From positions 15,452,233-15,516,232 of the forward strand of contig NC_058052.1 of assembly GCF_020085105.1 (NCBI RefSeq): a stretch of 64,000 nucleotides of DNA, read 5' to 3'. The stretch is from Siniperca chuatsi (taxonomy: Eukaryota; Chordata; Actinopteri; Centrarchiformes; Sinipercidae). Shown one piece after another: positions 38,801 to 50,955 of this stretch. A program made the translations under genes and the position numbers. How positions within the stretch are numbered: the stretch's first letter is position 1; every line of letters starts with the position of its first letter. The notes beneath the pieces were generated by a model. It had not been told where the DNA came from and did no database searches. It saw only the letters and a list, made by a program, of their open reading frames with translations.

Positions 38801-41800
38801 ACAGGTCAGTGAACTCAAACCAGCAAAAATGCAGGTTTAGTCAGTTGTCTGGACAAGAATAGGTGACTGACCATATTGGTCATATTAATATGTGATAATC
38901 GACTTGAAACTTGCTTGAGATTGGCAATGCAACAGTATTAATATCATATCTGCTTTTATTTTTGTCAAGAGTTTGGTTATCACTCTGTATTCTGTGAAGG
39001 TGAATCTACAGATGGATTCGAACAGGCTGCACATCTCTATTACCTAAAAGCTGTAACATAAGTAGCCATGATGATCACTTTCAAGTTTCAAGTCATGCAA
39101 TATGATTTTCACATGGTACTGAAATGAAGGGAAACCAACAGCTGCCGGAAAGGTAGGAAAAAAGTTTCTGAAAACCTGTATGCTGTGGAAAATGCTCTGC
39201 ATTAATATACAGCCTACAGTCGAGTAAATGGGCTAAAAATGAAAAACACCAATGTTCTTTTATACTTATGCTCACATGATTTTATTTCCAGACATGGGTG
39301 CTCCGTTCTTCAGAGATATCAGTGGATAAAATGGCTGTAAAATTAGACTTTTAGAAGAAAATGCCAAGATCCTCTGGTGTGAAAGATTAACCTACAGTTA
39401 GCCAAAATAGCTACACCTGTGTTTGGCAATACAATCCACCGCCCACACCTGAGGAAACAGGTTAACTGGATTAGGATTTTAAAGACTTTTTTTAATTGGT
39501 CCACATCATATTAGTCTAACAGAATTTAGTGACCTATAAAGAGCAGGGCCCTCGATAAATCAATCTTTGACTTAACCTACTGTCTTCCAAGTTTGTTGCC
39601 ATGTTTACATGCCATAAGTAGGCATGTAAACAAACTGACACCAGAGGAGTCACGTCTGTTTGCTGTCTCATCTCTTCACCACTGTAATAATGTGCCAGTG
39701 GAGTTGCTACATGGCACGAGTATTCATCCTGTTTATGGCACATGGGTTGAGGTGATGACTGGTGGTGGGGGGGCACAGGGTTCGGCTGATGTCCCCTCAT
39801 TGCCCTCCTCCCTCCCCTCCTGGGAATAGATGAAAGAATAACACCACCCGTCATAAACAAAGGCTGCATTTGTAGTGCTGATGATGGCCAGCTTTCTCTG
39901 TTCTTTTGCATTGATATGCATGCTTTTGAAACTAGCTGTTGTGTTCTGTTGTGAAATAGGGTGCATATCTTTGTTATTAGGACTTTGGCTTAAGGTTATT
40001 TTGTTTTTCATACAATAGCACTTACAGTAAATGTGTATTTCCTCATCCTACTGAGACTGAGAAATATTCCTGAGTTGTTTTGCTGTTAAAAAAAGACACT
40101 GTTTCTGTAAAATAAAGAAACGATTGTAATTCGTTGTTTTTCCACAGTCTTATGTATACTGAGTGTTTTTATTCTTGTTTTTTTCCTCTCTCAGATGGGC
40201 CCTGTGGTATTTCAAAAACGACAAGAGCAAAAGCTGGACGGAGAACTTGCGTCTCATTTCCAAGTTTGACACAGTGGAAGACTTTTGGGCGTAAGTTTTC
40301 TCTGCTAATTATGTGATGTAATTATGATTTTGTCACGGGTGTTTCAGAAGAATGGCATTTAAAAAAGATTCTGTCTCAGTGATATACATGGGGACAAAGC
40401 ACTTCGTATTATGCAGATTTAGATAAATTATCCTGTCCTGCTGAAATAGTGGTGTAAAGCTACATTAATATAACGGGGGTCAGCTTGAATGTGTAACAAT
40501 TCTTAGTTTATGCTTACATTTTCCTCTGTTGTCTGCACCTCATTGTATGTGCATCTGCAGTATATGTTGTTGTCTTCTAGATGTGACAAAGAATTCTGAT
40601 GTCTAAAAGCACCGAAGCCACGTAAAGGTGGGGTATGCGATTCTAATCCAATACACGTCTTTTTGTCAAATTCAGCAAATATCTCCTCACGGTCCGCTAG
40701 CTGTCCGTTCAGTGTGCACGCTGGAAAAAAAACCTCAGGTGTTTGTACACAGCCCTGGCTCTGTAAATGGGAAACAAACAAAGTGGCTCGGACCGAGCCA
40801 CACAACACTATTCCAGCCATGATTTGTGTGTCAGGTAACTTACTTTCTAGTTTGCCAAGATATGCTGTTGTTGTGATGTTTGTTATAGTAGCAGGAGAGT
40901 TGTGAGTATCGCTGTCTGGAGCTGGTGTGCTGGTTCTGGGAAAACGCCTCGTCCTCTCTGGTTGTTAGCTTCGAAGCAGCATCTGTAGCGACAGTTTGCT
41001 AACCCACAGCCTAGCTAACATTAGTTACATCACTTGCTTGTCATTGTTTGTATCATGGTATTTGTCATGGTATTGGATTTCTCCAGAATCGCATACCCCA
41101 CCTTGAAGTTAAAAAATTACTGGTTAAACACACATTTACAGATTGAAGTGCTTGTGTGAAAGGGGCTCAAGGGCACTTTATCAGTGTTAAATTAATGTTT
41201 AATTCTTCACTGTACCTTTAATCTGAACCATGGCAGATGAAACTCGTACTATCACTGAAGTCAACATTTTGGAATACTTTCAACACTATTCTGTGTTTCT
41301 TACAGATTATACAACCACATACAGCAACCAAGCAAACTTGGCTTTGGCTGCGATTATTGTTTATTTAAGGTAAGAAATTTAGAAAGGTAATTTTTTAAAA
41401 ATAAAATCTGTTTTATTAAGAAAATAGTTGTTTCCCTTGTCAACCATTGGGATGTTTGAAGGATGTAAAATTAGACTCATTTGAGCAGCAGAGTTAAACG
41501 TCTGACTGCAAATTCATAGTTGGGCTACAATTTTAGATTAAGTTTCACTTTGTGCTCCAGGATGGAATCAAGCCGATGTGGGAGGACGACAGGAACAAGC
41601 TGGGGGGTCGATGGCTGATGACCCTCAATAAACAACAGAGACACAATGACCTTGACCGCTACTGGATGGAGACGGTAAGATAGATAGAACTTCTTAATGG
41701 TTGTGATGCATGATTAAAAAAAAAAAGAACAATATGATTCATAGTGCATCACGTTTTGTGTATTTTGCAGCTCTTGTGTTTAGTCGGTGAGTCATTTGAC

Positions 41801-42174
41801 GAGGCAAGTGAAGATGTGTGTGGAGCTGTGGTCAATGTCAGACCTAAAGGTGACAAAATAGCCATCTGGACGAGCAACTGCCAAAACAGGGACGCCATCA
41901 TGACGATAGGGTAAGATGAAAAAGTTGCCTTGTCAATAGGAAATAATGCAAGTGCAAGTGATGGAAAGATTAATAGACTTGCTAACTGTAGCTGACCACT
42001 AGATGGTGACACTAAGTTAGCATTAGTCACACAGCATTCAACTTCTTGTCTTTCCATAGGCAAAATTATAAAGAGCGTCTGAACCTCCCCATCAAAGCCA
42101 TGATCGGCTACCAATCACATGACGACACATCCAGCAAGAGCGGATCCACCACCAAGAACATGTACTCCGTTTGA
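35818..42174 (+). CDS. eif4e: eIF4E family-1 cap-binding protein (complete, 7 coding exons)
   Basis: Binds the mRNA 5' m7G cap in the cytoplasm and recruits eIF4G to start translation. Exons: 35818-35835, 36935-37020, 40195-40290, 41306-41369, 41561-41674, 41771-41910, 42060-42174. They join without a frame break into 210 aa (human eIF4E is 217). Cap-stacking W49 and W95 with E96 correspond to human W56, W102 and E103. The eIF4G/4E-BP face is kept (HPLQNRW, TVEDFW with W66), and S202 in SGSTTKN corresponds to the MNK site S209. The shorter N-terminus accounts for the length difference. Residues such as FGCDYCLFKDGIKPMWEDDRN and the C-terminal NMYSV differ from human, and no eIF4E gene lies between TET1 and CCAR1 in human. 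This may therefore be eif4e1c, a paralogue kept in fish, but the paralogue call needs a tree. Confidence 0.92.
37021..40194 (+). other. eif4e intron 2
   Basis: The largest eif4e intron (3.2 kb). It is AT-rich, with a short poly-A run near 37940. No coding sequence, structured RNA or clear transposon was seen. The open frames in it have no family similarity. Confidence 0.6.
40625..41104. mobile_element. MITE with perfect 20-bp terminal inverted repeats
   Basis: A 480-bp element in eif4e intron 3. The left end AAGGTGGGGTATGCGATTCT (40625-40644) is the exact reverse complement of the right end (41085-41104). There is no coding capacity. The interior is less AT-rich than the surroundings. No convincing target-site duplication is visible, so the superfamily is not assigned. 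Confidence 0.85.
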
Positions 42175-43162
42175 ACACCCCCCAATTTCAATTTGCTGTA
42201 GATCTAAACAATTACCAAACTGCATCATCACAATAATAATTTTTGAGTTGTCAACTACTGTAGTGTCTTTTCCTTTTATTGAAAAGAGATTTGTTCATAG
42301 TGTGTACACTTGGAGCTTCCCCCAACATGAGCAACTAGTTATAAAATAGGGAGGAGGCCAGAAAGGAGAAGAGGAACACAAATGATTTGCTTTTAGAGTT
42401 AAAGAGTTCTGTGATTAATACCAGTGACCTCCCCTAGCTTAGCTAAGAACTTAATGGCTTGGAGTTGCAAAAAAATATACCTTTCTTAACTATACAGCCT
42501 TGTGTTTTTCTCACTCCTTACAAAAAGTGTTTCTGCCCTCATGGGAAAAGATGGCAACTTATCCTTTCACAGAACAAATTTTAAGGGCAATTTTAACTTG
42601 ATTTATCCAGAAGTGTTAAGCATGAGTTGGGCTTTCAGACGCACCGCCTTGAAGAATCTACAGTATCTTATAGTTGTTTAAAAGCTGTGGTCACACTCCA
42701 AAGTATAGGGTTTGGATTTAAGGCCACTTGTTGTTTCAGCCATGCTGGAATTGTGGAATATTGCTTGTAGTACTTTTTGAACTTTTTTTCTTCCCCTTAC
42801 ATTTATTTATAATGTATGCATTGCAGTTGAACTACTTAGTTGAAAGACAACCATGAAATTTGTGTTTTTTCAAATTGTTTTTTCTCTTTTTTGTTATTAA
42901 GGTCAATAATGTGGACTACTGCATATAGATGACATTTTTTACAGTGTACCATACAGTAAAGACGCTGACAGAATTAGGTGTGCTTTTCACTGTTTTCTGA
43001 CTAACAAAAACTGTAGATAATGTCGCACTCCTCTCTTGGTTGATGCAAAGGAAAGATGATATTCATTGTGAAATGATTTTGCTCATAATGTATCTTTATT
43101 ATCTGTAATTCCAGGATGTATATTACCTTCTTTCAAGTAAAGGTTAAGTGCTTTGCATTAAA
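42175..43162 (+). other. eif4e 3'UTR with polyadenylation signal
   Basis: Noncoding sequence after the TGA stop. The signal variant ATTAAA at 43157-43162 is followed by GTTGCCTCGTTTTGTG, a suitable downstream element. No canonical AATAAA was found before it. Confidence 0.55.
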
Positions 43163-43261
43163 ACCAGAATCATGTTGCCTCGTTTTGTGAAAATGTATGG
43201 TTTCACAGTGTCTGAAGTGTAGCACTGAATCATAAGACATAAGACTTAAACCTGAAATAAC

Positions 43262-43925
43262 TGATTTAAAAAAAAAACATTTTTAATGGCCACTTGGGGA
43301 CAGTGGAAACTGGTTTTGAACACAACATTGACACATGATTCACCTTATAAAGTTATGGCGAACTTGTTACTAACCAGTTCATTTACACATCTAGCAATTA
43401 CAGAGCAACATTATCATTCATTTGGAGTCATGTTTCTGGCCACCTGGCAAATATAAATCCAATATTCACTCTCTTTTAGCTCTGTTTTTGGTCTCCACCA
43501 ACTCCTGAGGGAAATATCTGGCTATTTAGCTGCTAAATGCTCCACTGTGTTCACAAGCTAGTCGCTAACTGACTGTTTGGTGCTGAACAGGTAGCGTACA
43601 GTCGGTTTTTAGAGCTTTTTCACTGAAAACAGCTGCCTGCTGTGGCTGAACATAATGCTATGAGAACGGTGAGAGTGAACCAAAACAGTAAAGTTGGGGG
43701 CCAGACAGACAGACAATGAGCTGAAACTTGCTTTACAGCTCTGTGAAGTTGAGGGGAGCTGCAGATTCAGGTGATAATTTTCTGTAGGTTTATCACTATA
43801 AATAACCCTTTTGACGTCACATTGTTTTCATGTTGTCATATGATACACTGATTATCAAAGGGTAATACTGATAATAGCTATTTTAAAGCCCCCTGAAAAC
43901 TTGGTTTCAAATTGCAAGGAATTCT
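43262..43925 (-). repeat. Dispersed repeat, copy B
   Basis: The reverse complement matches copy A (3930-4575) block by block over about 650 bp, including the CTGAATCTGCAGCTCCCCT, GGTTCACTCTCACCG, CTAAAAACCGACTG and GTGAATATTGGATTTATA blocks and the terminal CTGTCCCCAAGTGG. It is better preserved than copy C. It lies between eif4e and the TMEM150-like gene. Confidence 0.75.
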
Positions 43926-45764
43926 CTATAACATTAAATAACCATGACTAAATAAGCCATAGTCAAAGTTTAGAAAAAACAACCTTTACTTGTTTATTAA
44001 GAGTTAAACACTCAAGAACTCAGCTAATCTGCATCAGGACTCTGGTGGTTCAAATGTTGCTAAACTCTGAGAGCTGAAGTCATGACGTCACACCAGAGGC
44101 TAGCCTCTGTTCCTCTAGCTTCTGTAACTCACTGTAATGTCTCATTCAGCGTTTCTTTCATAGTTTTTCTGAAAAAATGAAACATGTTCCTGGGGTTTAC
44201 TTTGCATATTCGAAGATAAATTGGTACCCACTACTGCAGTTGCTATAAGAAATTGAAACCTTCGTGATTTTAACAAAGTTAAACAATTATTTTGTGAGCA
44301 CAGAAAAAACTACGACTAAGTGTTAACTGTCTAGTTGTAATCTCCTGCTGTCTAAAATTTTCTACAGCGTTCAGTCCTCTCTGTCATGCTATTGTCTGTT
44401 ACAGATGTCTGAGCTAGCCATGGCCCCTTCACTCATGGACTTGCATCTTCTGTCGAGCCACAACGTAAAAGCAGTTAAAAAACATAAATATTCAATAAAC
44501 AAAAAAACTACAGTCCTCATCTAAACATATGAAACACAGGAGTCACAAGATATACTGTTGAGAAAGATTGTTCCAAATGTCAATAGCATTTTGATTGAGG
44601 TTTTCTTGCTTCTGGAAAGTGGACGTTTCAGTGTCATTTCAGCTCTCTATTGGTGCACAGAGGTATGAGACATCAGCTTTTACCAACCAAGCCCTGCCCA
44701 CTTCAAACCAATGAGGAAAACCAATAAATACAGAAATCTCTCAAGTGAAATAACCAAACATACTCTAACTTTGGCCTTTAACTTATCGCTCAAGAAACTA
44801 AAAGAAAATAAGTTTTTCAGGGCCTTTAAGTTGCTGTAAAAAAGTTAATAACATTCAGAAATCATAACTTTAGTTTGACCTCTGACTCACGCATACACTG
44901 AAATATATTAAACAAACCACACCTTAAAACTTTGTAATAGAAAAGATTTGGACAACACCCACTGTACTGTGCGTAACCAACACTGCACTTTTGGACCTGT
45001 AACTGTTGAGGTGTTGACGTCCTTGTTTTTAGTACGTACTGTGAATGAATTGTCTAAAAACGAAGTTCTCTGAATGTCACTCAGGGTTAATCATCCAGTC
45101 AAACTGGATCTTGTGATGTCACAGGGACTTAAAATGTCTGAATGGGTGTATTGCAACGTCCTCCACCCTTCTCAAAGACAAATCTGTGTATCAGCAGAAC
45201 AACAGGACTTCTCAGTGTGTACAGTGGTCAGGATTTTATTAAACTGCCAAAGCTGTATGTAAGTGCTTAGATCCTTAATGTTAAGCTAACATCAGTGAGA
45301 TTTTCATGGCTTCTGGTCCTCATTAGTGTACCTGATGACGAATTCTTAGATCATTGTTGATTATGTTAACATCAGGTAAAAGGTCAATACGCAAAAAAAA
45401 AAAAAAAATTGACATAAATTATTTGTGGATTAGAGACACCTCACATTAACTGTTCTGTTGGCAGATCATCAAAATGTTTTGCACATAACTATAATACGAC
45501 TGATATGTTTTGTTCATTTGCTGTACAAGCTAGTTTGTTTCAATAAATATGCCCAGTAAAGAAAATCATACAACTTTAGGCAACAGCTACAAGAGGGTGG
45601 AATAACAGTGATCATAATCCATAAATGGATATAAATCCATCCCAGCAAAGTGATGAAAAAAATTATTCTTCCTCCAGCCACGGTCCAGCCACTGTCTTTA
45701 CAGATGTCTCACTCAGTCCATCCTCACTGCTCATGTGCTTCAGCTGGACCCTGGCAGCCTCATA
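43926..45764. other. Intergenic region with candidate minus-strand poly(A) signal
   Basis: No gene was found. A poly-A run lies at 45393-45408. On the minus strand, AATAAA occupies 45235-45240, about 525 bases after the stop of the TMEM150-like gene, and is a reasonable end for its 3'UTR. Confidence 0.5.
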
Positions 45765-48700
45765 TCAGGACATCCTTATCATCAAAGGCTTTTCTTCGTC
45801 TCGTTTGCTCAACAGATTCGAAAGCATGAAGGACGAGAAGAAGCAAAACTCCACTGCGTAGCTGAGCTCAAACAGCTCCAGGTTGACGCTGAGCATCCAC
45901 TCAAATATAGCAGACACATGCTCGTAAAAGTACTCGTCCTGGGCAAACAAAACAGTGTCTGAAGGTTTTCAAGTTAAGGATGTATGGAACAGTTAGTGGC
46001 AGTCAGATGTTTCATTGATCACTGACCATTCAGGACACTGGTGTACAGCCTAAACACTTCTTGACAGTGAGACAGACAATAGAAATTTATCAAGGCACAA
46101 AATACACTTTTAGCCTGTTTCTAGAGGTGCTAAGTCAACGGCAACTCGCTTTAGGCCTCTCCAGTTTGAAGAAGCATTTTGGATGCAAGGTGAATCTAAT
46201 GGGAGTCTGGCTGCCTTTGACTTAACACTTCTAGATATTCCATGACCTGAATCTTCACAGACATACTTTTAGCTCAATGCAGTGAGTTTATGTCCTCCAC
46301 AGAGTTTTTGTCTTCAAAAGCAGTAATTAAATTCAGCAAACATGTAATCTTTATCCATATTGCACACTCATTTGTAATGAAAAGTGAGTTTTTTGCATTT
46401 AGTTTTACAGAGTGCCAGCTCTTATCATCCTGTAATATAGTACCTCACGTTCTTGCACATATAGGCTAGTGTGTAGATAACTAACTATTCAGTTTGGACT
46501 TGTGCCACTTCAAACTGGTGGCCTAGAGGTTCAATCCCCAGACTCAAAGGTGCCACCAACTAGTGTCAAGGTGCCTTTGAGCTTGACATTAAAATTTTAA
46601 ACTGCTCCAGTAGAGGACTCATATTGTGTCACTGTGCAGCTTCCAGATGTAAGAGTGTGAAATGTGAAGCTGAGTGTTACAGGAAAACACTGGTTAAAGA
46701 CGGATGTAGCTAAAAATGCCATTAATTCATATCTACTTCTGTCATGGGGACTGTTGTGGCCAGTCCCACTTTGTAAACAGAACAGCAGACCAGATCCAAA
46801 TATGGCATAAAGAGACTGCAGTGCTGTGGAGCAGCTGGGGAGGGTAACTCAGACGTCAGTGCTGAAGTCAATTGCTGAAATGTTCTGATTCAAGCCACAC
46901 CAAATGAACCCTAGCAAGTTTACTATCAACCAGCCTGCTTTACAAGCCACAACTCACTGCACACTTATCATCATAATTTATGCAAAAATGCCCTCAAATA
47001 GAGGAGTTTTGTGGAATATTTACCACACAAAAAGACTCGAACATTTATGAAAGGATACAGCAGATGGTGACAATGGTTTGAACCACAGTGGAGACGATGC
47101 GTAATGGGTAGAGAACCTTCTCGTATCCTGTCAGCACACACTTCATGGTCAGCACAGTGAGCAGGACAGTGTAGAAACAGATGCATATGAAACTGATGGC
47201 AGCTCCGAAGTAGTGAAGGAGTGTCAGGTAACCCGGCTGTGGAGGACAGTCAGTAGTTTCCGGGGTCATTAGATGATAGTTGAAATCAGGGCAGAGATTG
47301 TTGTAAACATTGGTAGCTGTGTAGATGTGTATACTGAATGTCTGTACTACTCAACTATTAACTGATCGAAACAGCAACCACCTCCTGCAGTTGGAGTGAA
47401 ACAAAATAACTACGTCACCTGACAAATTGGCACTTTTAAGCATTTGGGTGGTGAATGTCCTCAGTTACATTGTGGTAAAAAAAAAAAAACATTTTTTGTG
47501 TTTGGTGTATTTTAATTTCGCAGTAACTCTTTTTAATAGTAACTGGCTCCCATTCACTCCTGTTTAACGCACTGGTTTTATGGTCTAGTAATATCAGTAC
47601 ATAGAAATAAGATATTCTCATTTGGTTTATCATGGAGGAAACAGCTGATTGACTGGTATGTGTCGTACAAAATGGAACATTTGTATATTATTATGCAGTG
47701 CTGATGTTGATATTGGGTCCCCAATACACTTATTATGAATTATGATTATTAGTCAAATAAAAATGGTACAGTTTACTTTAAACCGAACCATCTTATATTA
47801 AAAACTGTGGAAGAGGTGTACTAGCTTTGCTTGTGCTCTAAATCATTACAGATCATTACAGACATAAAACAAATAGTTACCCACCTTTGTTTGTTGTTTC
47901 AGCACAGGTGCAAATCGGAGCTGTTCAGCTTTATTGTTAACGTTATATGATGAAGTCCTGTTAGCTTACTGTTTTGTGAGATGAATTTCTCTCACAGATA
48001 TATGGGACCTTGCCATTGTGGATATCATGCAGCAAAAGCTAAAGCTGCAAATTAAACTTATTCAAACCCATTCAGCAGGAAGTGTAGTACTTACATTGCA
48101 GTTTCCAGCAGCAAATGCCCCCATGGCTGCCACCACGCCAAAGACCAGTGCAGACTTGCTCAGCATGGAATGACATGTATGTCTCTCCATAATATGGGCA
48201 TGGTGGAATATACAGAACAGCAGAACTAAAGAGGAGAACACAGTTTGTATAACACATATCACTCATATTATGTATAATGTGTTAGGTCTTCAGCAGGTAA
48301 ACTCACACAAAAAGGATCCAGCGTTGATTGTGGCTGTAAAAAGGGAATTTTCTGGTGCGCTAGTTCCACTTGAGCTGGAATCACATAACATGTTCAATTA
48401 ATTATGTCTCACTATTTGATTCCAGTGGAAAGGAGAAGCGAAAGGTGAAATTAAGTGAGCTGCGTTCTCACCTTATAGTGGGAACAAGGCAGCATCCATT
48501 GGACTGATTCCCTCTACAGTAGTTGTTACCCCCCCTGAAAACAAATTAATGAGGTTCTGGAGGATCTGTCACATCCAAATGCTGACGATCAACTATCTAC
48601 AATAATGAGACACAACTCACCAGTCATTGAGAGAGCACACATGACCGTTGAATAAGGCCAGGCCATAACTGGAAATATAAAACAAAAGAGAAAGAGTATG

Positions 48701-49944
48701 ACACAATTTTAATATTTAGGCTCTATAACATTCTTGATTTGATAGGAATTAACATTCAAACTACTGTATGGTAGTTTTTGTATTATGGATATGTTTTAGT
48801 ACAACATCAAAAAAGCATTATCTCTCACTCTTTCAGAATAAAGGTAGAACCTCAGTCATTAACAGCACATTGCTGTTGACTGAATCAGTTTATGAGGATT
48901 TCTGGGATGTTAAATATATATTCTTTAACTCTTTAAAACCTATGGCAGCGAAAAACAGCCATAATTAGAAAAGAGAATGACTGCCACCTAAGCTCCAGTG
49001 ATTTTATTCTCATGCTGATTCATCAATAAACCTGACATTGAAAAGAAAGAACAACTGACTACAGCCTGAAGAATGCAATTGGCAAAAAATTACACTGGAT
49101 AACTTATTTATCTTATTATTAATCTGATTAATATATACATTATTCAGTCAAACACTAAATGGAAGTGCAGAATGAGGAAACTGACATCAGTGCATGGGTA
49201 GTCATTAATGACTAACAGAGCTCAATGACTAGTAGATTTAGAGGTATGCACGTCTCAGTTGAAGGAGACAATATTGTCTCTTGGTATTTCTTGAAAGTCT
49301 GGTGTGCACACCTTGCAGCAGACAAAACTAGCTGGGTCACATATTTATAAAACTGTGGTTTCATAATATCTTAAGCGTAGGTATCAGGTGAGTTTTCTCA
49401 GGCTTCTAAATTCAAATGCTGCTCTGATGTGGACTTTAACATATACACTTTTCACAGATAGCACATACATAGAGCTAAAATATTATAGATCTCATCACTT
49501 CCTGTTCAAGGTCAAGTGGTATCAGCAGTATTACTTGAATATCAACATCACTGCCCAGGAATCTATAAATCAAATACAACTCTTGATAATCATGAAGTAG
49601 TTCAGATGCATTGTTGTCACTTGTGCCTATCATGGAACCTTATACTTACAGCTTCATGATCAGCTTTAAACTACAAGCTTTCAGATGTGAATAATTTAAT
49701 ACTGATGAAATTATGTATTTACTAACTCATTAAGAATGTTCACAAGATCTAAAACTAATGTAAACATGGCATTTGCATGACAACACACAGACAGGCAGAA
49801 TAAAAGTTGTACAAATGTTCTAATAGTTTCACCAGGGTGTAAAGACAAATTAAAAAGTATGAATTTCTGGTAAACTTACACAGTCCATGTTCCAATGAAG
49901 GACACCAGGGAGAGGGAGATGGGGAAGATAATCCAGAACACCAT
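45765..49944 (-). CDS. TMEM150/DRAM-family multi-pass membrane protein (7 exons, one frame uncertainty)
   Basis: Member of the Frag1/DRAM/Sfk1 family; relatives are plasma-membrane, endosomal or lysosomal proteins linked to autophagy or phosphoinositide signalling. Its own function is unknown. Exons in transcript order: 49880-49944, 48621-48668, 48472-48535, 48307-48374, 48095-48225, 47059-47236, 45765-45958, about 248 aa. The first is MVFWIIFPISLSLVSFIGTW, then TVYGLALFNGHVCSLNDW, matching the TMEM150A N-terminus (GIWTVYAMAV, HHVCPVENW). Exons 4-7 give SGTSAPENSLFTATINAGSF, ALVFGVVAAMGAFAAGNCN, LLHYFGAAISFICICFYTVL, LRIVSTVVQTIVTIC and a last helix ending in FCFFSSFMLSNLL. The exon 7 acceptor (AG at 45960-45959) was chosen because it restores phase. 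Exon 3 as bounded by the strong acceptor carries one base too many for the frame of exon 4. Confidence 0.8.
45959..47058 (-). other. TMEM150-like gene intron 6
   Basis: Noncoding, 1.1 kb. No repeats with clear ends and no structured RNA were seen. Confidence 0.6.
48669..49879 (-). other. TMEM150-like gene intron 1
   Basis: Noncoding and AT-rich, 1.2 kb. No recognisable element was seen. Confidence 0.6.
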
Positions 49945-50576
49945 GTCTTGGTGGTGAGAAAGACAAGTAACAAATTAGAGCAGGGATTCCTTAAATCCAG
50001 ATGTCTTCAAAACAGTCAACAGTAGACCTCTGCAGGGGTTTGGAGATTCTTCATGTAGTCATTCTCATGCCTTCATAGCATGATTAGTACTAGAACAAAA
50101 CCTAGTCCTAAAGTCCTAAACATATATGATATATGTGTAGTTCAGGTTCTTCAAGCAGACAGTTGCACTGTTGCATTAATTATAGTCTTCACCCATCCAG
50201 AGTACAACCCTGCTTTTATGGGAAAGCCTTTTCTCTGCCACTCCTTCAGAGCACCACCTTGTCCTGTCAGAACAAATGCTGAGAAACATGGGGTTGGCCT
50301 TCTTGACACTGTCACATTGTTTGTTTTGTTCCAAACAGACTCGCATACATGCTTCATCTTAAACAAAACCACTGCAGTTAGTTTGTTATACAGGTGACTA
50401 TGGATTTGAATTATGAACTCTTCCAATAGATGTGTGTGTATGTGTGCAAAGACACTGATTTTTAAGATTCCTACAGATAAATATCAGGCTGGAGAACAAA
50501 ATTGTATTTCTGTATGACTGTTATGTAAGAAATGCTTTGAATGTTTTAAGTGACATGCTTTGTTTGTCCCGTCATC

Positions 50577-50906
50577 CAGTGGTGGAAAGTCACTATGTAC
50601 ATTTACTCCAGTAAATACAGTTTTGAGGTACTTGTTCTTTACTTGAATATTTCTATTTTATACTACTTTATATTTCTACTTTAAGGGAAGATAGTATTTT
50701 TTTTACTCCAGTACATTTATTCGACAACTATAATTACTTGTTACTTTGCAGAATAAGTTTTTACGTGTGTAAAATATGATGCAGTCAAATTTAAAGGGCA
50801 GGACTTTTACTTGTAATTGAGTAGGCTATCATTAAACTGTAGTACTACTACTTAAGTAGGCTACCTCTGCTACTCAAGTAAATAATCTGACTACTCTTCC
50901 ACCACT
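50577..50906. mobile_element. hAT-like MITE
   Basis: Begins CAGTGGTGGAAAGT and ends CTCTTCCACCACT, with TACTTGAATATTTC, TACTCCAGTACATTTA and TTACTTTGCAG internal blocks. This is the same family type as 34307-34790 but in a different subtype. The 8-bp duplication is not recognisable. Confidence 0.75.
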
Positions 50907-50910
50907 TTAA

Positions 50911-50955
50911 AGAGTTTCCCCTCGGGGATCAATAAAGCATTTCTGACTGCTATCT
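50911..50955 (+). repeat. Non-LTR retroelement 3' tail
   Basis: AGAGTTTCCCCTCGGGGATC followed by AATAAAGCATTTCTGACTG resembles the 3' end of RTE/Rex-type fish LINEs. Only the tail remains, immediately beside the MITE end. Confidence 0.5.

Noticed and set aside
39534-39911. Minus-strand 125-codon open frame in eif4e intron 2
   Set aside because: No recognisable motif, no promoter or splice context; composition like neighbouring intron.
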